Source: Leptolyngbyaceae cyanobacterium M65_K2018_010 (GTDB lineage: Bacteria; Cyanobacteriota; Cyanobacteriia; Phormidesmidales; Phormidesmidaceae). From it: 30,121 bases of DNA. The notes under the pieces are model-generated. The model was not told the origin of the DNA. It saw nothing but the letters and a program-made list of their open reading frames with translations, and did not search any database. The stretch spans positions 1-30,121 of the forward strand of contig DVEE01000002.1 in NCBI GenBank assembly GCA_015295885.1. Reading direction: 5' to 3'. The position numbers and the translations under genes were made by a program. Each line of letters opens with the position of its first letter. Position 1 is the stretch's first letter. Shown one piece after another: positions 1 to 7,064 of this stretch.

Positions 1-1170
1 CCACCTTGTGCTCACCCCATCGGGGTTAGTCGGAAGCTGCCTTCCTCCTTCTGTCTTCTCTCTCACCGCTCGCCGCGCCAGCTTACTGTAGGTCTTGGCC
101 GTCTCGTAGGGTAGGTCCAAATCTGCTGCGATCGCCTGCAGCGAATCCCCCAACTCCCGCCGCGCCAAAATAGTGGCCCAGGTTTCGGCAGAGTCCTGGG
201 CCCGGTGGCCGCCGGTGCGTTTCTTTTGAGCCACAAAAAAGGTAGTTAGTTCGTCAATGCGATTGGCCAGCAGGGATTGGACGGTGGAGGTAGGGGCTGA
301 GGTGACCTGGCTCAGATGCCAGCCCAGGCGGGTTTGCCCCAGCCCAAAGGTGGTTTTGTGGCCAGTGCCACAGTAGGGCGCGTAGTGGCCCAGGGTATAG
401 AACAACTGCACAAACTCTGGCTGTTCCGCCGCCTTGCCGGCCAAACCATAGGTGACGGTCCCTGTAAAACCCGTCACCGAGCCGCGCTTGCCTGCGGCAA
501 TTTTCTCGCTGGCCAGCTCATGGCGCTGAAACACCACGCAGTCATCGACCCAGTCGAGGAAGCGGTCTTGATCCACCGGACGGTTAGAAAACTCGTTCCA
601 CCGCCGCAGGTAGCTGTGAAAGACATTTCTCGGCCAGGGCAGTGGTAGATGGTGCCCCCGACGGCGAAAGCTGGTGGGGCTCACAAACGTCAGGCTGAGG
701 CTATGCCCAGGCTCTACCGTCGCCAGCTTGGCGTAGGTGGTAGGGGCTTGGGCCAAACTCACTTGGCGAATGGCCAGGGGCGCATTTTTAAGGGCGACTT
801 CCCCAGGCAACCGCTTGAGCCACTGAGCTAGACCCGCCACAACGGGCTGGGTCAACCCGTTGACGGTCCAGTGGTAGGTCTTGCCCGCTTGCAGTTGTAG
901 GCCACGGCTATGGGTTGAGAACTGGCCGCTTAATCGAGAAATGTTAAAGGCTTTGTCGGTTTCGCCATCGTGGAGTTGGGCTGAGAGGGCCGGGTCAAAC
1001 TGGTGAATCTCGTCCAGAAACCAGGCGTGCAGGCCAATGGTGTACTGCGGGTATAGCTCGTAGGCGGCCGCTGCCGTCAGATCAAACCGCAAGCTAACCA
1101 GCTCTGTCTGGGCCGGCCAAAGGGTTTTGGCCGCCAGGTCTAGGGGGGTGCCTTGGGCAGGTCTGGCCAT
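1..1170 (-). CDS. cas6: CRISPR-associated endoribonuclease Cas6 (3' end beyond the left edge)
   Basis: Cas6 cuts CRISPR precursor transcripts inside each repeat to make crRNAs. I translated this strand directly: 390 codons from ATG at 1170 to the window edge with no stop, so the C-terminus is missing. The N-terminal RAMP/ferredoxin-like part holds the family's YTIGLHAW segment (about residues 43-50; H48 is a candidate functional His). The second half ends in the typical glycine-rich loop CGTGHKTTFGLGQTRLGW (267-284). Residues 328-368 then form a helix-turn-helix-like stretch resembling sigma-70 region 4 (RRELGDSLQAIAADL, then PYETAKTYSKLARR). The last 20 or so residues are encoded by a dispersed purine-rich repeat. 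The reading frame is open upstream of the ATG and no strong ribosome site is visible, so the start is less certain than the family. Other cas genes presumably lie to the left; none is in the window. Confidence 0.9.
   Translation of the reverse strand, partial: MARPAQGTPLDLAAKTLWPAQTELVSLRFDLTAAAAYELYPQYTIGLHAWFLDEIHQFDPALSAQLHDGETDKAFNISRLSGQFSTHSRGLQLQAGKTYHWTVNGLTQPVVAGLAQWLKRLPGEVALKNAPLAIRQVSLAQAPTTYAKLATVEPGHSLSLTFVSPTSFRRRGHHLPLPWPRNVFHSYLRRWNEFSNRPVDQDRFLDWVDDCVVFQRHELASEKIAAGKRGSVTGFTGTVTYGLAGKAAEQPEFVQLFYTLGHYAPYCGTGHKTTFGLGQTRLGWHLSQVTSAPTSTVQSLLANRIDELTTFFVAQKKRTGGHRAQDSAETWATILARRELGDSLQAIAADLDLPYETAKTYSKLARRAVREKTEGGRQLPTNPDGVSTRW
14..26 (-). repeat. Short hairpin within the cas6 3' extension
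   Basis: ACCCC-GAT-GGGGT is a perfect five-pair stem with a three-base centre, and the flanks CT/AG extend it imperfectly. It lies past the recognisable Cas6 domains. It could be a terminator-like structure or the stem of a CRISPR repeat cut by the window edge. Only one copy is visible, so neither can be shown. Confidence 0.4.
37..64. repeat. Polypyrimidine/polypurine dispersed repeat, copy 1
   Basis: On the minus strand this reads AGAAGGAGGAAGGCAG and neighbouring purine-rich sequence. It shares a 16-base core with the tandem array at 3993-4034 and is related to 16250-16270. It lies inside the cas6 reading frame and encodes the REKTEGGRQ tail. Confidence 0.6.
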
Positions 1171-1332
1171 GGGACGTTCGGAAAGCTTCAGCTTGATATA
1201 TTTTAGTCCCCGCCGGGGGAAGCTAAGGATCCCTCGAGCCTGGGAAAACCATTCCCAGCCGACCCCCTGCCAGAGCTCGCCGAGTAGACCTCGACCAGCG
1301 AGGGCAGAGCCCCTGCAATCTCCCCCAACCCT

Positions 1333-1347
1333 GTCTCCCCAGGAGAC
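1333..1347. repeat. Perfect inverted repeat GTCTCC-CCA-GGAGAC
   Basis: Six-base perfect arms flank a three-base centre, upstream of cas6. It could form a small hairpin or be a protein binding site; the function is unknown. Confidence 0.5.
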
Positions 1348-1371
1348 CAGGGAATCCGAATGCAGAACCCG

Positions 1372-1401
1372 CTCCCCCAAGGAGAGGGGCCGGGGTGAGG
1401 G
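1372..1401. repeat. Cyanobacterial-type dispersed palindromic repeat
   Basis: On the minus strand the element begins CCCTCACCCCGGCCCCTCTC and continues to a GGGGGAG block, making a C-rich/G-rich foldback. Similar CCCTCACCCC...CCCTCTCC elements are common between genes in many cyanobacterial genomes. I recognise the pattern from general knowledge and have not searched for it. Confidence 0.5.
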
Positions 1402-1547
1402 CAGCCAGCCATGGCAATGGATATGGCGTGTTCTAAGAGCAGCCTAGAACGGGCCAGGAAACCCCCTTGCTGGCTGCACAACTGTCGCGAAGAGATGGCG
1501 GCCTGGGCCATCTTCGACTGATGCTCCAAGGGCCACCTCCTGGAGGG

Positions 1548-2012
1548 TTAATTCCAGTGGTAGGCGGGGCAAAATTCCTGCAGAAACTCAAAGCTGAGGC
1601 GCCCTACCTGCACCGTGTCGCCCTCCTGCAACAGCCAGGGTTGATCCGGCTTGAGGCTTTGGCCATTGACCCAGGTACCGGGTTTTTCGCCCAGGGTCGT
1701 GAGCAAGAACCCGTGCCGGGGATCAAAGTCCAGAACAGCATGAAACTGGGCTACACCTTGCCCAGCAATGGCCAGGGCGCAACAGGAGTGACCTCCCAGC
1801 AACCAGTGGGTGCCGCAGGGGGTGGCCTGAATCCACCCCTGGGGATTGAGATTACTGGCCATAAAACTGCGATCGCCCACAACAATGCCCTGTAGATAGA
1901 GGCCTGAACCTTGGCAAAAATTGCGGGCGGTGAGGATGGGGTCCATCACATCGGCCAGTTGCTCTAGGTCAAAGTCCAGGTTCCGCAGCAGGGTTTCGAG
2001 TAACCAAGGCAT
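1548..2012 (-). CDS. FHA-domain-like protein
   Basis: A 154-residue protein from ATG 2012. The frame is open further upstream to an ATG at 2126, but those 38 residues look non-coding, and 2012 has AGGGG eight bases ahead. An N-terminal helical segment (LLETLLRNLDFDLEQLADVM) is followed by a C-terminal forkhead-associated-like beta sandwich. Recognisable FHA landmarks are FHAVLDFD, the GTWVNG turn, and the closing LQEGDTVQVGRLSFEF strand pair. FHA domains bind phosphothreonine peptides in signalling and secretion complexes. The usual SxxH contact is changed here (AQFHA in place of SRxHA) and the upstream GR pair is GGHS, so phosphopeptide binding may be weak or lost. The 3' neighbour is cas6, 377 bp away on the same strand; no functional link is evident. 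Confidence 0.7.
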   Translation of the reverse strand: MPWLLETLLRNLDFDLEQLADVMDPILTARNFCQGSGLYLQGIVVGDRSFMASNLNPQGWIQATPCGTHWLLGGHSCCALAIAGQGVAQFHAVLDFDPRHGFLLTTLGEKPGTWVNGQSLKPDQPWLLQEGDTVQVGRLSFEFLQEFCPAYHWN

Positions 2013-2126
2013 AGTCGGGGCCCCTGGCAGGGAAGAGATTTGTCCCTGCGGGGGCCAGGGGCAAGACCGGCTGTGATCCAAATCAGGCCAGAAGTAACCC
2101 TGGAAAAATGGCTTAAAGGAAATCAT

Positions 2127-2555
2127 AACGGCTTTAATTTCACTGCTGACAACATGGTCGAGGGGGGCTAGATAGCCTTGGGGTTACGGCTGAACCCAAG
2201 GCCGCAGTGGTAGTGCACCACCTTTTCCTGCGGCAACCTATCCAGGGTCGCCGCGATGGTCGCGGTTGACTCAATGAGGCCTAGACGGAGGGGGTGACGA
2301 TTTCCTGAACTGGCGTAGGCTCCCTGCATCGGAGCTGCCACGGTTGAACTTCTGGCCATTAAACCGGGTTTCTGGGGCTGAGACAATGCCAGGACCCGGG
2401 GGTTTTACAGAACTTTCACGCCGTCAACACGGGGCCATTACATACATGGGATGGCCCGCAACTCCATACCCCATGGGCCTGACTCGGACACCCCCCATGG
2501 CTGTGCTGCTATATCATCAGGGTATTGGTTAGACCCCCTGCGGCCGTTTTGATCC
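2127..2555. other. Gene-free stretch upstream of the acyltransferase gene
   Basis: Only short frames of low plausibility occur here (for example a 72-codon minus-strand frame at 2168-2386 with no recognisable domain). The one structure I can point to is the imperfect hairpin at 2175-2202. No clear -35/-10 pair is visible for the gene that follows. Confidence 0.5.
2175..2202. repeat. Long imperfect hairpin
   Basis: GCCTTGGGGTT pairs with AACCCAAGGC across a short loop, with a single-base bulge. No T-run follows on either strand, so it is not a textbook terminator. Confidence 0.45.
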
Positions 2556-3986
2556 TTGGTACAGTTTTTTACTCGGGCTCAGCCACCCCTTAACTTTTTG
2601 CCCCCCGCCCCTAATTTGCCGGTGTTAGGGGCAACTCGTTTGGCTCTTCCCTACTGGATGCGTTGGCAGGAAAAAATCCACCGGGTTGAGTCTTACAACA
2701 TCGATCCGCTGGTGTACCTTTTTCGCGACTTTCAGGCCGAGCAACAGCGGTTCATGATTGCCTTTCGCCATCCCAGTCCCCAGGATTCTTTCTGCTTGGC
2801 CCATCTGCTTTGGTATGATGTGCCCCGCCGCGCTCGGGCCCTGGGGGTGGCGCTGAAAGCGCCTATCCACGCTCACTTCATCTACGATCGCGGCATTCCC
2901 CTTTGGGCGGGTCAGTGGGTGGGGTGGCTGTATGCGCGGCTGGGTGGCACCCCGATGCAGCGGGGGAAGGCGGATCGCCCGGGGCTGCGATCGGCACGGA
3001 ACCTCTTCTTAAACGGGCGCTGGCCCCTGGCTGCGGCCCCGGAGGGGGGCAATAACGGCCATACGGAGCTAGTGAGCCCCCTGGAACCCGGGGTGGCACA
3101 ACTGTGTTTCTGGTGTTTAGAAGACCTGCACCGAGACCAGCGCCCGGCGGCGGTTAGCCTGGTGCCCCTGGGGATCTCCTACCGCTACGAAACGCCACCC
3201 TGGCAGCGCCTGGATGATTGGCTAGACCGCCTGGAGCGGGAGACGGGCCTCCAATCCCCAGGGTTGCCCTCCCTGGCCCCCGACTGGCCCCCTACCCTGG
3301 GCTCCGGGGCTGACCCGGATGGGGCTATTCTGCGCCGTTACCAGCGGCTGGTGGGGTTGGCCGAGCATCTGCTTGGGGTGATGGAAAACTATTACCATCG
3401 AGTTTACTCCATGCCGCTGCCCGGCGGCCAGGGGGACGCACTCACCTTTAGCCAGCGCTTGGAAGCCCTGCGCGATCGCGCCTTACAGGTCGCCGAAACC
3501 TACTTTCAACTACCGCCCAAGGGCCATGTGATTGACCGCTGCCGCCGCATTGAGCAGGCGGGTTGGGATCGGATCTTCCGTCAAGATTTGGCTGGAAACC
3601 AGCCCCTGTCGGCGGTGGCCCAGGGGTTAGCCGATCGAGAAGCGGAGGAAGCCAACCTGAGAATGTGGCACATGCGCCTGGTGGAAAACTTTGTGGCCGT
3701 TACGGGGCAATACGTGAGGGAACGCCCCAGTGCCGAACGCTTTGCCGAGAGCGTGCTGATTATGCGAGACATCATCGCTCTAATCAAAGGTGAAAATCCT
3801 TTTCCGCGACCCAAGCTGGGGCCCCAAGTCGCGACCGTTACCGTGGGAGAGGTGATGGCCGTGGGCGATCGCTGGGCTGCCTACCAGGCTAACCGCAAGC
3901 AGGCGGTCGCTCAACTCACCGAGGATCTCCAAACGGCCCTAGAAGCGATGATTCTTCCTCAGAATCCAGAGCCACCTAGTACCTGA
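2556..3986 (+). CDS. Phospholipid/glycerol acyltransferase (PlsC-like) family protein
   Basis: A 476-residue protein starting at TTG (2556); an in-frame stop just upstream (2550-2552) leaves no earlier start, and later alternative starts are possible. The acyltransferase core lies in residues 65-175. FRHPSPQD supplies the HxxxxD catalytic motif (H72, D77), IYDRGIPLW (109-117) is the block-II segment, and APEGGNNGH (161-169) corresponds to the EG substrate motif. This family transfers acyl groups to lysophosphatidic acid or related acceptors at membranes. The protein is about twice the length of ordinary PlsC. Its C-terminal half (residues 230-476) is a largely helical extension with no domain I recognise, so the true acceptor is unknown. 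It is convergent with the HAD gene. Confidence 0.75.
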   Translation: MVQFFTRAQPPLNFLPPAPNLPVLGATRLALPYWMRWQEKIHRVESYNIDPLVYLFRDFQAEQQRFMIAFRHPSPQDSFCLAHLLWYDVPRRARALGVALKAPIHAHFIYDRGIPLWAGQWVGWLYARLGGTPMQRGKADRPGLRSARNLFLNGRWPLAAAPEGGNNGHTELVSPLEPGVAQLCFWCLEDLHRDQRPAAVSLVPLGISYRYETPPWQRLDDWLDRLERETGLQSPGLPSLAPDWPPTLGSGADPDGAILRRYQRLVGLAEHLLGVMENYYHRVYSMPLPGGQGDALTFSQRLEALRDRALQVAETYFQLPPKGHVIDRCRRIEQAGWDRIFRQDLAGNQPLSAVAQGLADREAEEANLRMWHMRLVENFVAVTGQYVRERPSAERFAESVLIMRDIIALIKGENPFPRPKLGPQVATVTVGEVMAVGDRWAAYQANRKQAVAQLTEDLQTALEAMILPQNPEPPST

Positions 3987-3992
3987 AGGATG

Positions 3993-4034
3993 AAGGCAGA
4001 AGGAGGAAGGCAGAAGGAGGAAGGCAGAAGGCAG
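3993..4034. repeat. Purine-rich 14-bp tandem repeat, three units
   Basis: Two exact copies of AAGGCAGAAGGAGG (3993-4006, 4007-4020) are followed by a third matching at 12 of 14 positions (4021-4034). It starts seven bases after the acyltransferase stop codon. Related sequence occurs at 37-64 and 16250-16270. Confidence 0.85.
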
Positions 4035-4047
4035 TTTGTCTTTCAGA

Positions 4048-4086
4048 CAGGCTACGCCAACGCGAAGCGTCGCCGCAGGCGTTAGG
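4048..4086. repeat. Palindromic dispersed repeat
   Basis: Holds ACGC-GAA-GCGT within CTACGCCAACGCGAAGCGTC and an outer CGCC...GGCG pairing. Elements with the CTACGCC...GCGAAGCGTC pattern are familiar as interspersed repeats in cyanobacteria; this assignment is from memory of the pattern. It lies between two convergent genes. Confidence 0.5.
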
Positions 4087-4169
4087 AGGTAGGGCGGAGC
4101 CCGTGGGTAGCCGTTCGCATCCCCCACCCCATCTACCAGGGTCGTGAGGGGGGGCCTAACGTAGTTGAC

Positions 4170-4949
4170 CTAGGCAAAAGGGCCAGCGGGCAAGACTTGC
4201 AAATCATCCCAATCGGTCAGTACCCACTCCGCTCCCTCCACCGCCGGTCGCCCCCAGGCTTCAGAAACGGAAATAAAGCCAGCGGCTCCAGCGTTGAGGG
4301 CCAGTTGCCGATCCACCCCACTATCGCCCACGATCACCGTGGCTTGAGGACTGACGGCCAGGCGATCGCACAACCGATACAGCAGCGCGGGATGGGGCTT
4401 GGGCCGATCATCGGGGTTGGTTCCCTGCCAGCCATCCACCCAAGCCATCAACCCATAGGTCTGCAAGAATGCTTCCACATGCATCGGGCTATCTGAGGAG
4501 AGCACCCCCACCTTGAGAGAACTGGCCTGAAGTCGTTCTAGCAGGGCCTGGGTACCCCTAAAAGGGGGCGTATGGGAGGCCTTAGGCGCCAGGTTACGAT
4601 CAGCGGCGTCAAACAGATCTGCCACCCAAGTCGCCCACCCCTGGGCCGGATACCCCGCCTGCAGCAGCAGGTCTAGGACGGCGGCCTGGTTAGCCTGACG
4701 GGTACCAACTGCCATCAACCCCTCTGGATCTAGGCCGGTCGGCCTCACCCCAAAGCTAGCCAGGATCTGGGATAGCAAGTCCGACGCTGGGTCGCCAAAC
4801 TGACTTTGCACGGCGGCGACACAGACCTGGGCCCGCTGCCTGGCTAGTTGAGCTAACCAGGAATGGGAGTTAGCCAGGGTGCCATCCTTATCAAAAACCA
4901 GAGCCTCAACGGCGGATATGGGTCGTCCGCCGCACCAGAGTTTAATCAA
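4170..4949 (-). CDS. HAD-family phosphatase
   Basis: A 259-residue haloacid dehalogenase-type phosphohydrolase. All four HAD motifs are visible: FDKDGT (nucleophile D20, acid D22), a motif-II Ser in VLSSDS, the motif-III Lys in KPHP, and VGDSGVDRQLA (motif-IV acid). An alpha-helical cap lies between motifs I and II, as in phosphoglycolate-phosphatase-like members, but the substrate cannot be read from the sequence. I chose the TTG at 4949. It overlaps the rpsA stop codon by 8 bases (ATTGATTAA), just precedes the HAD core, and suggests translational coupling to rpsA. The longer frame starting at 5000 would run deep into rpsA and add only unlikely residues. Confidence 0.8.
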   Translation of the reverse strand: MIKLWCGGRPISAVEALVFDKDGTLANSHSWLAQLARQRAQVCVAAVQSQFGDPASDLLSQILASFGVRPTGLDPEGLMAVGTRQANQAAVLDLLLQAGYPAQGWATWVADLFDAADRNLAPKASHTPPFRGTQALLERLQASSLKVGVLSSDSPMHVEAFLQTYGLMAWVDGWQGTNPDDRPKPHPALLYRLCDRLAVSPQATVIVGDSGVDRQLALNAGAAGFISVSEAWGRPAVEGAEWVLTDWDDLQVLPAGPFA

Positions 4950-5919
4950 TGGCCAGGACGACTTCCTCTTCCTCGTAGGGAGCCGAGTCCAGCTCCTCAA
5001 CGATACCCTCTTGCTCCGCCGCCTGCTTACGCAATTGTTCCCGGTACTTAGCCGCCATCTCCTCCGCTTTTTCGAAGACCAGGTCGGGGTTCTTCACCAT
5101 ATCCCCCGGTTCTGGCTCTAGCTGCTTAGTCGATAGGGAAATGCGACCCCGCTCGGCATCCAGGTCGATAATCATCACCTTAATTTCATCATTCACGTTG
5201 AGCACACTATGGGGAGTGTCAATGTGATCGTGGGAAATTTCGGAGATGTGGAGTAAACCGCTAACCCCGCCGATATCGATGAAGGCCCCGTAGGGTTTGA
5301 GGCCACGCACAGCCCCCACCACCACTTCACCGACCTGCAGACCATTCATCTTGCGTTCTACCAGGGCACGACGATGGCTGAGAACCAGACGGTTGCGCTC
5401 TTCATCCACCTCCAAAAACTTGAGCGGCAATTCTTCACCGACTAGATCTTCCTTAGGCTTGCGCGTGCTGATATGGGAACCGGGGATAAAGCCGCGCAGA
5501 CCTTCAATCCTGACCAGGGCACCGCCCCGGTTCGTCGCAAAGACTCCGGAACGCACCGTGGCATCTTCCTTCTGCAACTGGCGCACCCGCTCCCAAGCCC
5601 GCATATACTCAATGCGACGGATGGAGAGGGTCAACTGACCATCTTCGTTTTCGTCAGTCAGGATGAAAAACTCCCGGGTTTCATTGGAGCGCAGCACCTC
5701 TTCGGGATGGTCCACCCGGTTAATCGACATTTCTTGAATGGGGAGAAACGCAGCGGTCTTCGCACCGATATCAATCAGGGCTCCCCGGGGCTCGAGACTA
5801 AACACCGTACCCGTAACCGTATCGCCAGGGTTGAAGTGATAGTCGTACTTGTCGAGCAGGGCAGCGAAATCTTCGTGGGTAAAGCCGATTCCTGTATCCT
5901 TTACTTCCTGATTGAGCAT
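4942..5919 (-). CDS. rpsA: 30S ribosomal protein S1
   Basis: A 325-residue S1 protein that binds mRNA and brings it to the small ribosomal subunit. Three S1 (OB-fold) repeats are visible: about 30-101 (PGDTVTGTVFSLEPRGALIDIG), 118-184 and 195-266 (GEVVVGAVRGLKPYGAFIDIG). They are followed by an acidic, helical C-terminal tail. Three repeats and about 325 residues are normal for cyanobacterial and plastid S1, shorter than the six-repeat E. coli protein. A clear promoter lies at 6059-6087, giving a leader of about 130 bases that could hold autoregulatory structure. The HAD phosphatase gene starts on its stop codon; nrdR lies upstream on the same strand. Confidence 0.96.
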   Translation of the reverse strand: MLNQEVKDTGIGFTHEDFAALLDKYDYHFNPGDTVTGTVFSLEPRGALIDIGAKTAAFLPIQEMSINRVDHPEEVLRSNETREFFILTDENEDGQLTLSIRRIEYMRAWERVRQLQKEDATVRSGVFATNRGGALVRIEGLRGFIPGSHISTRKPKEDLVGEELPLKFLEVDEERNRLVLSHRRALVERKMNGLQVGEVVVGAVRGLKPYGAFIDIGGVSGLLHISEISHDHIDTPHSVLNVNDEIKVMIIDLDAERGRISLSTKQLEPEPGDMVKNPDLVFEKAEEMAAKYREQLRKQAAEQEGIVEELDSAPYEEEEVVLAID

Positions 5920-5975
5920 GCTAGTGTTTTCCTACGATTTTCTCCGTAATACTGCGGTTTTCGTGCAAACTTGAC

Positions 5976-5994
5976 AGACCATTGACTCAGGTCT
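5976..5994 (-). other. Small inverted repeat in the rpsA leader
   Basis: AGACC and GGTCT arms flank nine bases within the leader transcribed from the promoter at 6059-6087. It could be a leader hairpin; a five-pair stem is weak evidence. Confidence 0.3.
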
Positions 5995-6058
5995 AGAGAC
6001 CCATGCTCCGCATAAATCTCCCCGGCCTGAGGTAACCCGATTAATCCACAGGTTTTAC

Positions 6059-6087
6059 ATTATAGCGGATTGGGTCAGGTTGTTGAA
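6059..6087 (-). promoter_or_regulatory. Sigma-70-type promoter for rpsA
   Basis: Read on the minus strand, a perfect -10 box TATAAT (6064-6059) is preceded after exactly 17 bases by a -35-like TTCAAC (6087-6082). Predicted transcription start is near 6051, about 130 bases ahead of the rpsA ATG. Confidence 0.7.
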
Positions 6088-6133
6088 GAGCCCTGGATAA
6101 GTCCCTGGGGCGATTGACCTGGCCTGAAAGCTG

Positions 6134-6148
6134 AGAAAATAATTTTCT
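6134..6148. repeat. AT-rich perfect palindrome between nrdR and rpsA
   Basis: AGAAAAT-A-ATTTTCT lies about 20 bases downstream of the nrdR stop codon and upstream of the rpsA promoter. It could be a weak transcript end or a binding site; no test is possible from one copy. Confidence 0.4.
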
Positions 6149-6166
6149 GGGCTGGTTTTCGCGACC

Positions 6167-6691
6167 CTAGCGAACCGCAGAGGGGAGACTGTAGGTCAGG
6201 GGGCGGCCATGATCGGCCTGATTTTCTCGCCCGCCCGGTGGTTCGCCCTGAAGTTGGCTGAGGGTATCGGTAAAATCACGAATGCCTTGAAATTGCCGAT
6301 AAACGCAGGCAAACCGCACGAAGGCGACTTCGTTAATGGTTCGCAACTGAGTCAAAACCATCTCACCAATTTCAGCACTGGTGACTTCTCGATGTTGGCG
6401 CTGCTGCAATTCTGCCTCAATATCATCAACGATGGCTTCTATGACCTGGGAAGATACGGTGGTTTTTTCACAGGCTCTCACAATACCCCGCAATAGTTTT
6501 GACCGATCAAACAACTCCTGTTCCTGGTTTCGCTTGATGACGGTGACCGGTACGTACTCAATGCGCTCATAGGTAGTAAATCGCCGCTCGCACCGTAGGC
6601 ACTCCCGTCGCCGTCGAATACTCCGTCCAGATTCCGCAGATCTTGACTCCAAAACTCGGTTATTAGGATGTTGACAGAATGGACAGTGCAT
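6167..6691 (-). CDS. nrdR: Transcriptional repressor NrdR
   Basis: A 174-residue NrdR, the nucleotide-sensing repressor of ribonucleotide reductase genes. The N-terminal zinc ribbon is complete (MHCPFC and CLRCERRFTTYE, four Cys ligands), followed by the ATP-cone domain (VIKRNQEQELFDRSKLLRGI, then VRACEKTTV). The C-terminal tail after about residue 150 is variable. I chose ATG 6691 because family members begin M-x-CPFC and it has GGGAG upstream; the five extra residues from 6706 are not needed. No ribonucleotide reductase gene and no obvious NrdR box pair is in the window. It lies upstream of rpsA on the same strand and is divergent from acnA. Confidence 0.95.
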   Translation of the reverse strand: MHCPFCQHPNNRVLESRSAESGRSIRRRRECLRCERRFTTYERIEYVPVTVIKRNQEQELFDRSKLLRGIVRACEKTTVSSQVIEAIVDDIEAELQQRQHREVTSAEIGEMVLTQLRTINEVAFVRFACVYRQFQGIRDFTDTLSQLQGEPPGGRENQADHGRPLTYSLPSAVR

Positions 6692-6706
6692 TAAGTGTGC
6701 TCCCAA

Positions 6707-7064
6707 GGGGGGAAGTTGGCCGTAGCTCAGAAATGATTCAACCCATCGCCTCAGAGGTTGCTTCTAGGCCAGGGGAACACCGGCCATCAACCTTCTAGAA
6801 GCCCCTAACTCGTCCTAATAGGAAACTATGATCAGGAGAGTCGAATGTGAGCTGCGGCTGAATTTTACATCTATCTTACTAAAATTACCCAACTTACTCA
6901 AATGTTGAGCCCCAGTTATTTCCTTGGGGATTTGTCTTGGGGATTTGACGTGGGGTTTACAGTAATTCCCCCTGGAAAGGGTAATATGACATCCGTTAGG
7001 TCTAGGTACTGCGCTACAAGTACTTCAAGGATCTGGCCTTAACCGCAACCGGAGAATTTAGCCT
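6707..7064. promoter_or_regulatory. Divergent intergenic region between nrdR and acnA
   Basis: 358 bp without a gene, with a clearly AT-richer stretch around 6860-6960. It must hold the promoters of both genes. A possible acnA -10 (TAATAT, 6982-6987) lacks a well-spaced -35. Tandem TTGGGGATTTG repeats at 6923-6947 and two GTAC tetramers near 7005-7022 are possible regulator sites. Confidence 0.5.
6923..6947 (+). repeat. Tandem direct repeat CTTGGGGATTTG
   Basis: Two exact 12-base copies (6923-6934, 6936-6947) occur at 13-bp spacing, and a degenerate third (CGTGGGGTTTA) follows at once. They lie about 35-60 bases upstream of a possible acnA -10 box, a position suited to an activator. Confidence 0.55.

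Larger units (their letters stand above)
1171..1547. other. Gene-free stretch between FHA-like gene and cas6
   Basis: No convincing gene is seen on either strand; the short open frames here have no recognisable domain. The stretch holds an AT-rich patch (about 1193-1205) that could be part of a cas6 promoter, a perfect inverted repeat at 1333-1347 and a dispersed repeat at 1372-1401. No CRISPR repeat-spacer periodicity is present. Confidence 0.6.

Noticed and set aside
316..831. Plus-strand open frames opposite cas6
   Set aside because: They are antisense shadows: the minus strand encodes an intact Cas6 over the same bases, and these frames show no domain.
1171..1547. A CRISPR array next to cas6
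   Set aside because: I looked for repeats of 25-40 bases at regular spacing and found none; the repeats present are of dispersed type.
2168..2386. A 72-codon minus-strand frame upstream of the acyltransferase gene
   Set aside because: No ribosome site, no domain and low-complexity composition; part of it is the hairpin at 2175-2202.
7005..7022. An NtcA site upstream of acnA
   Set aside because: GTA and TAC triplets are present, but the spacing is not the eight bases of GTAN8TAC.
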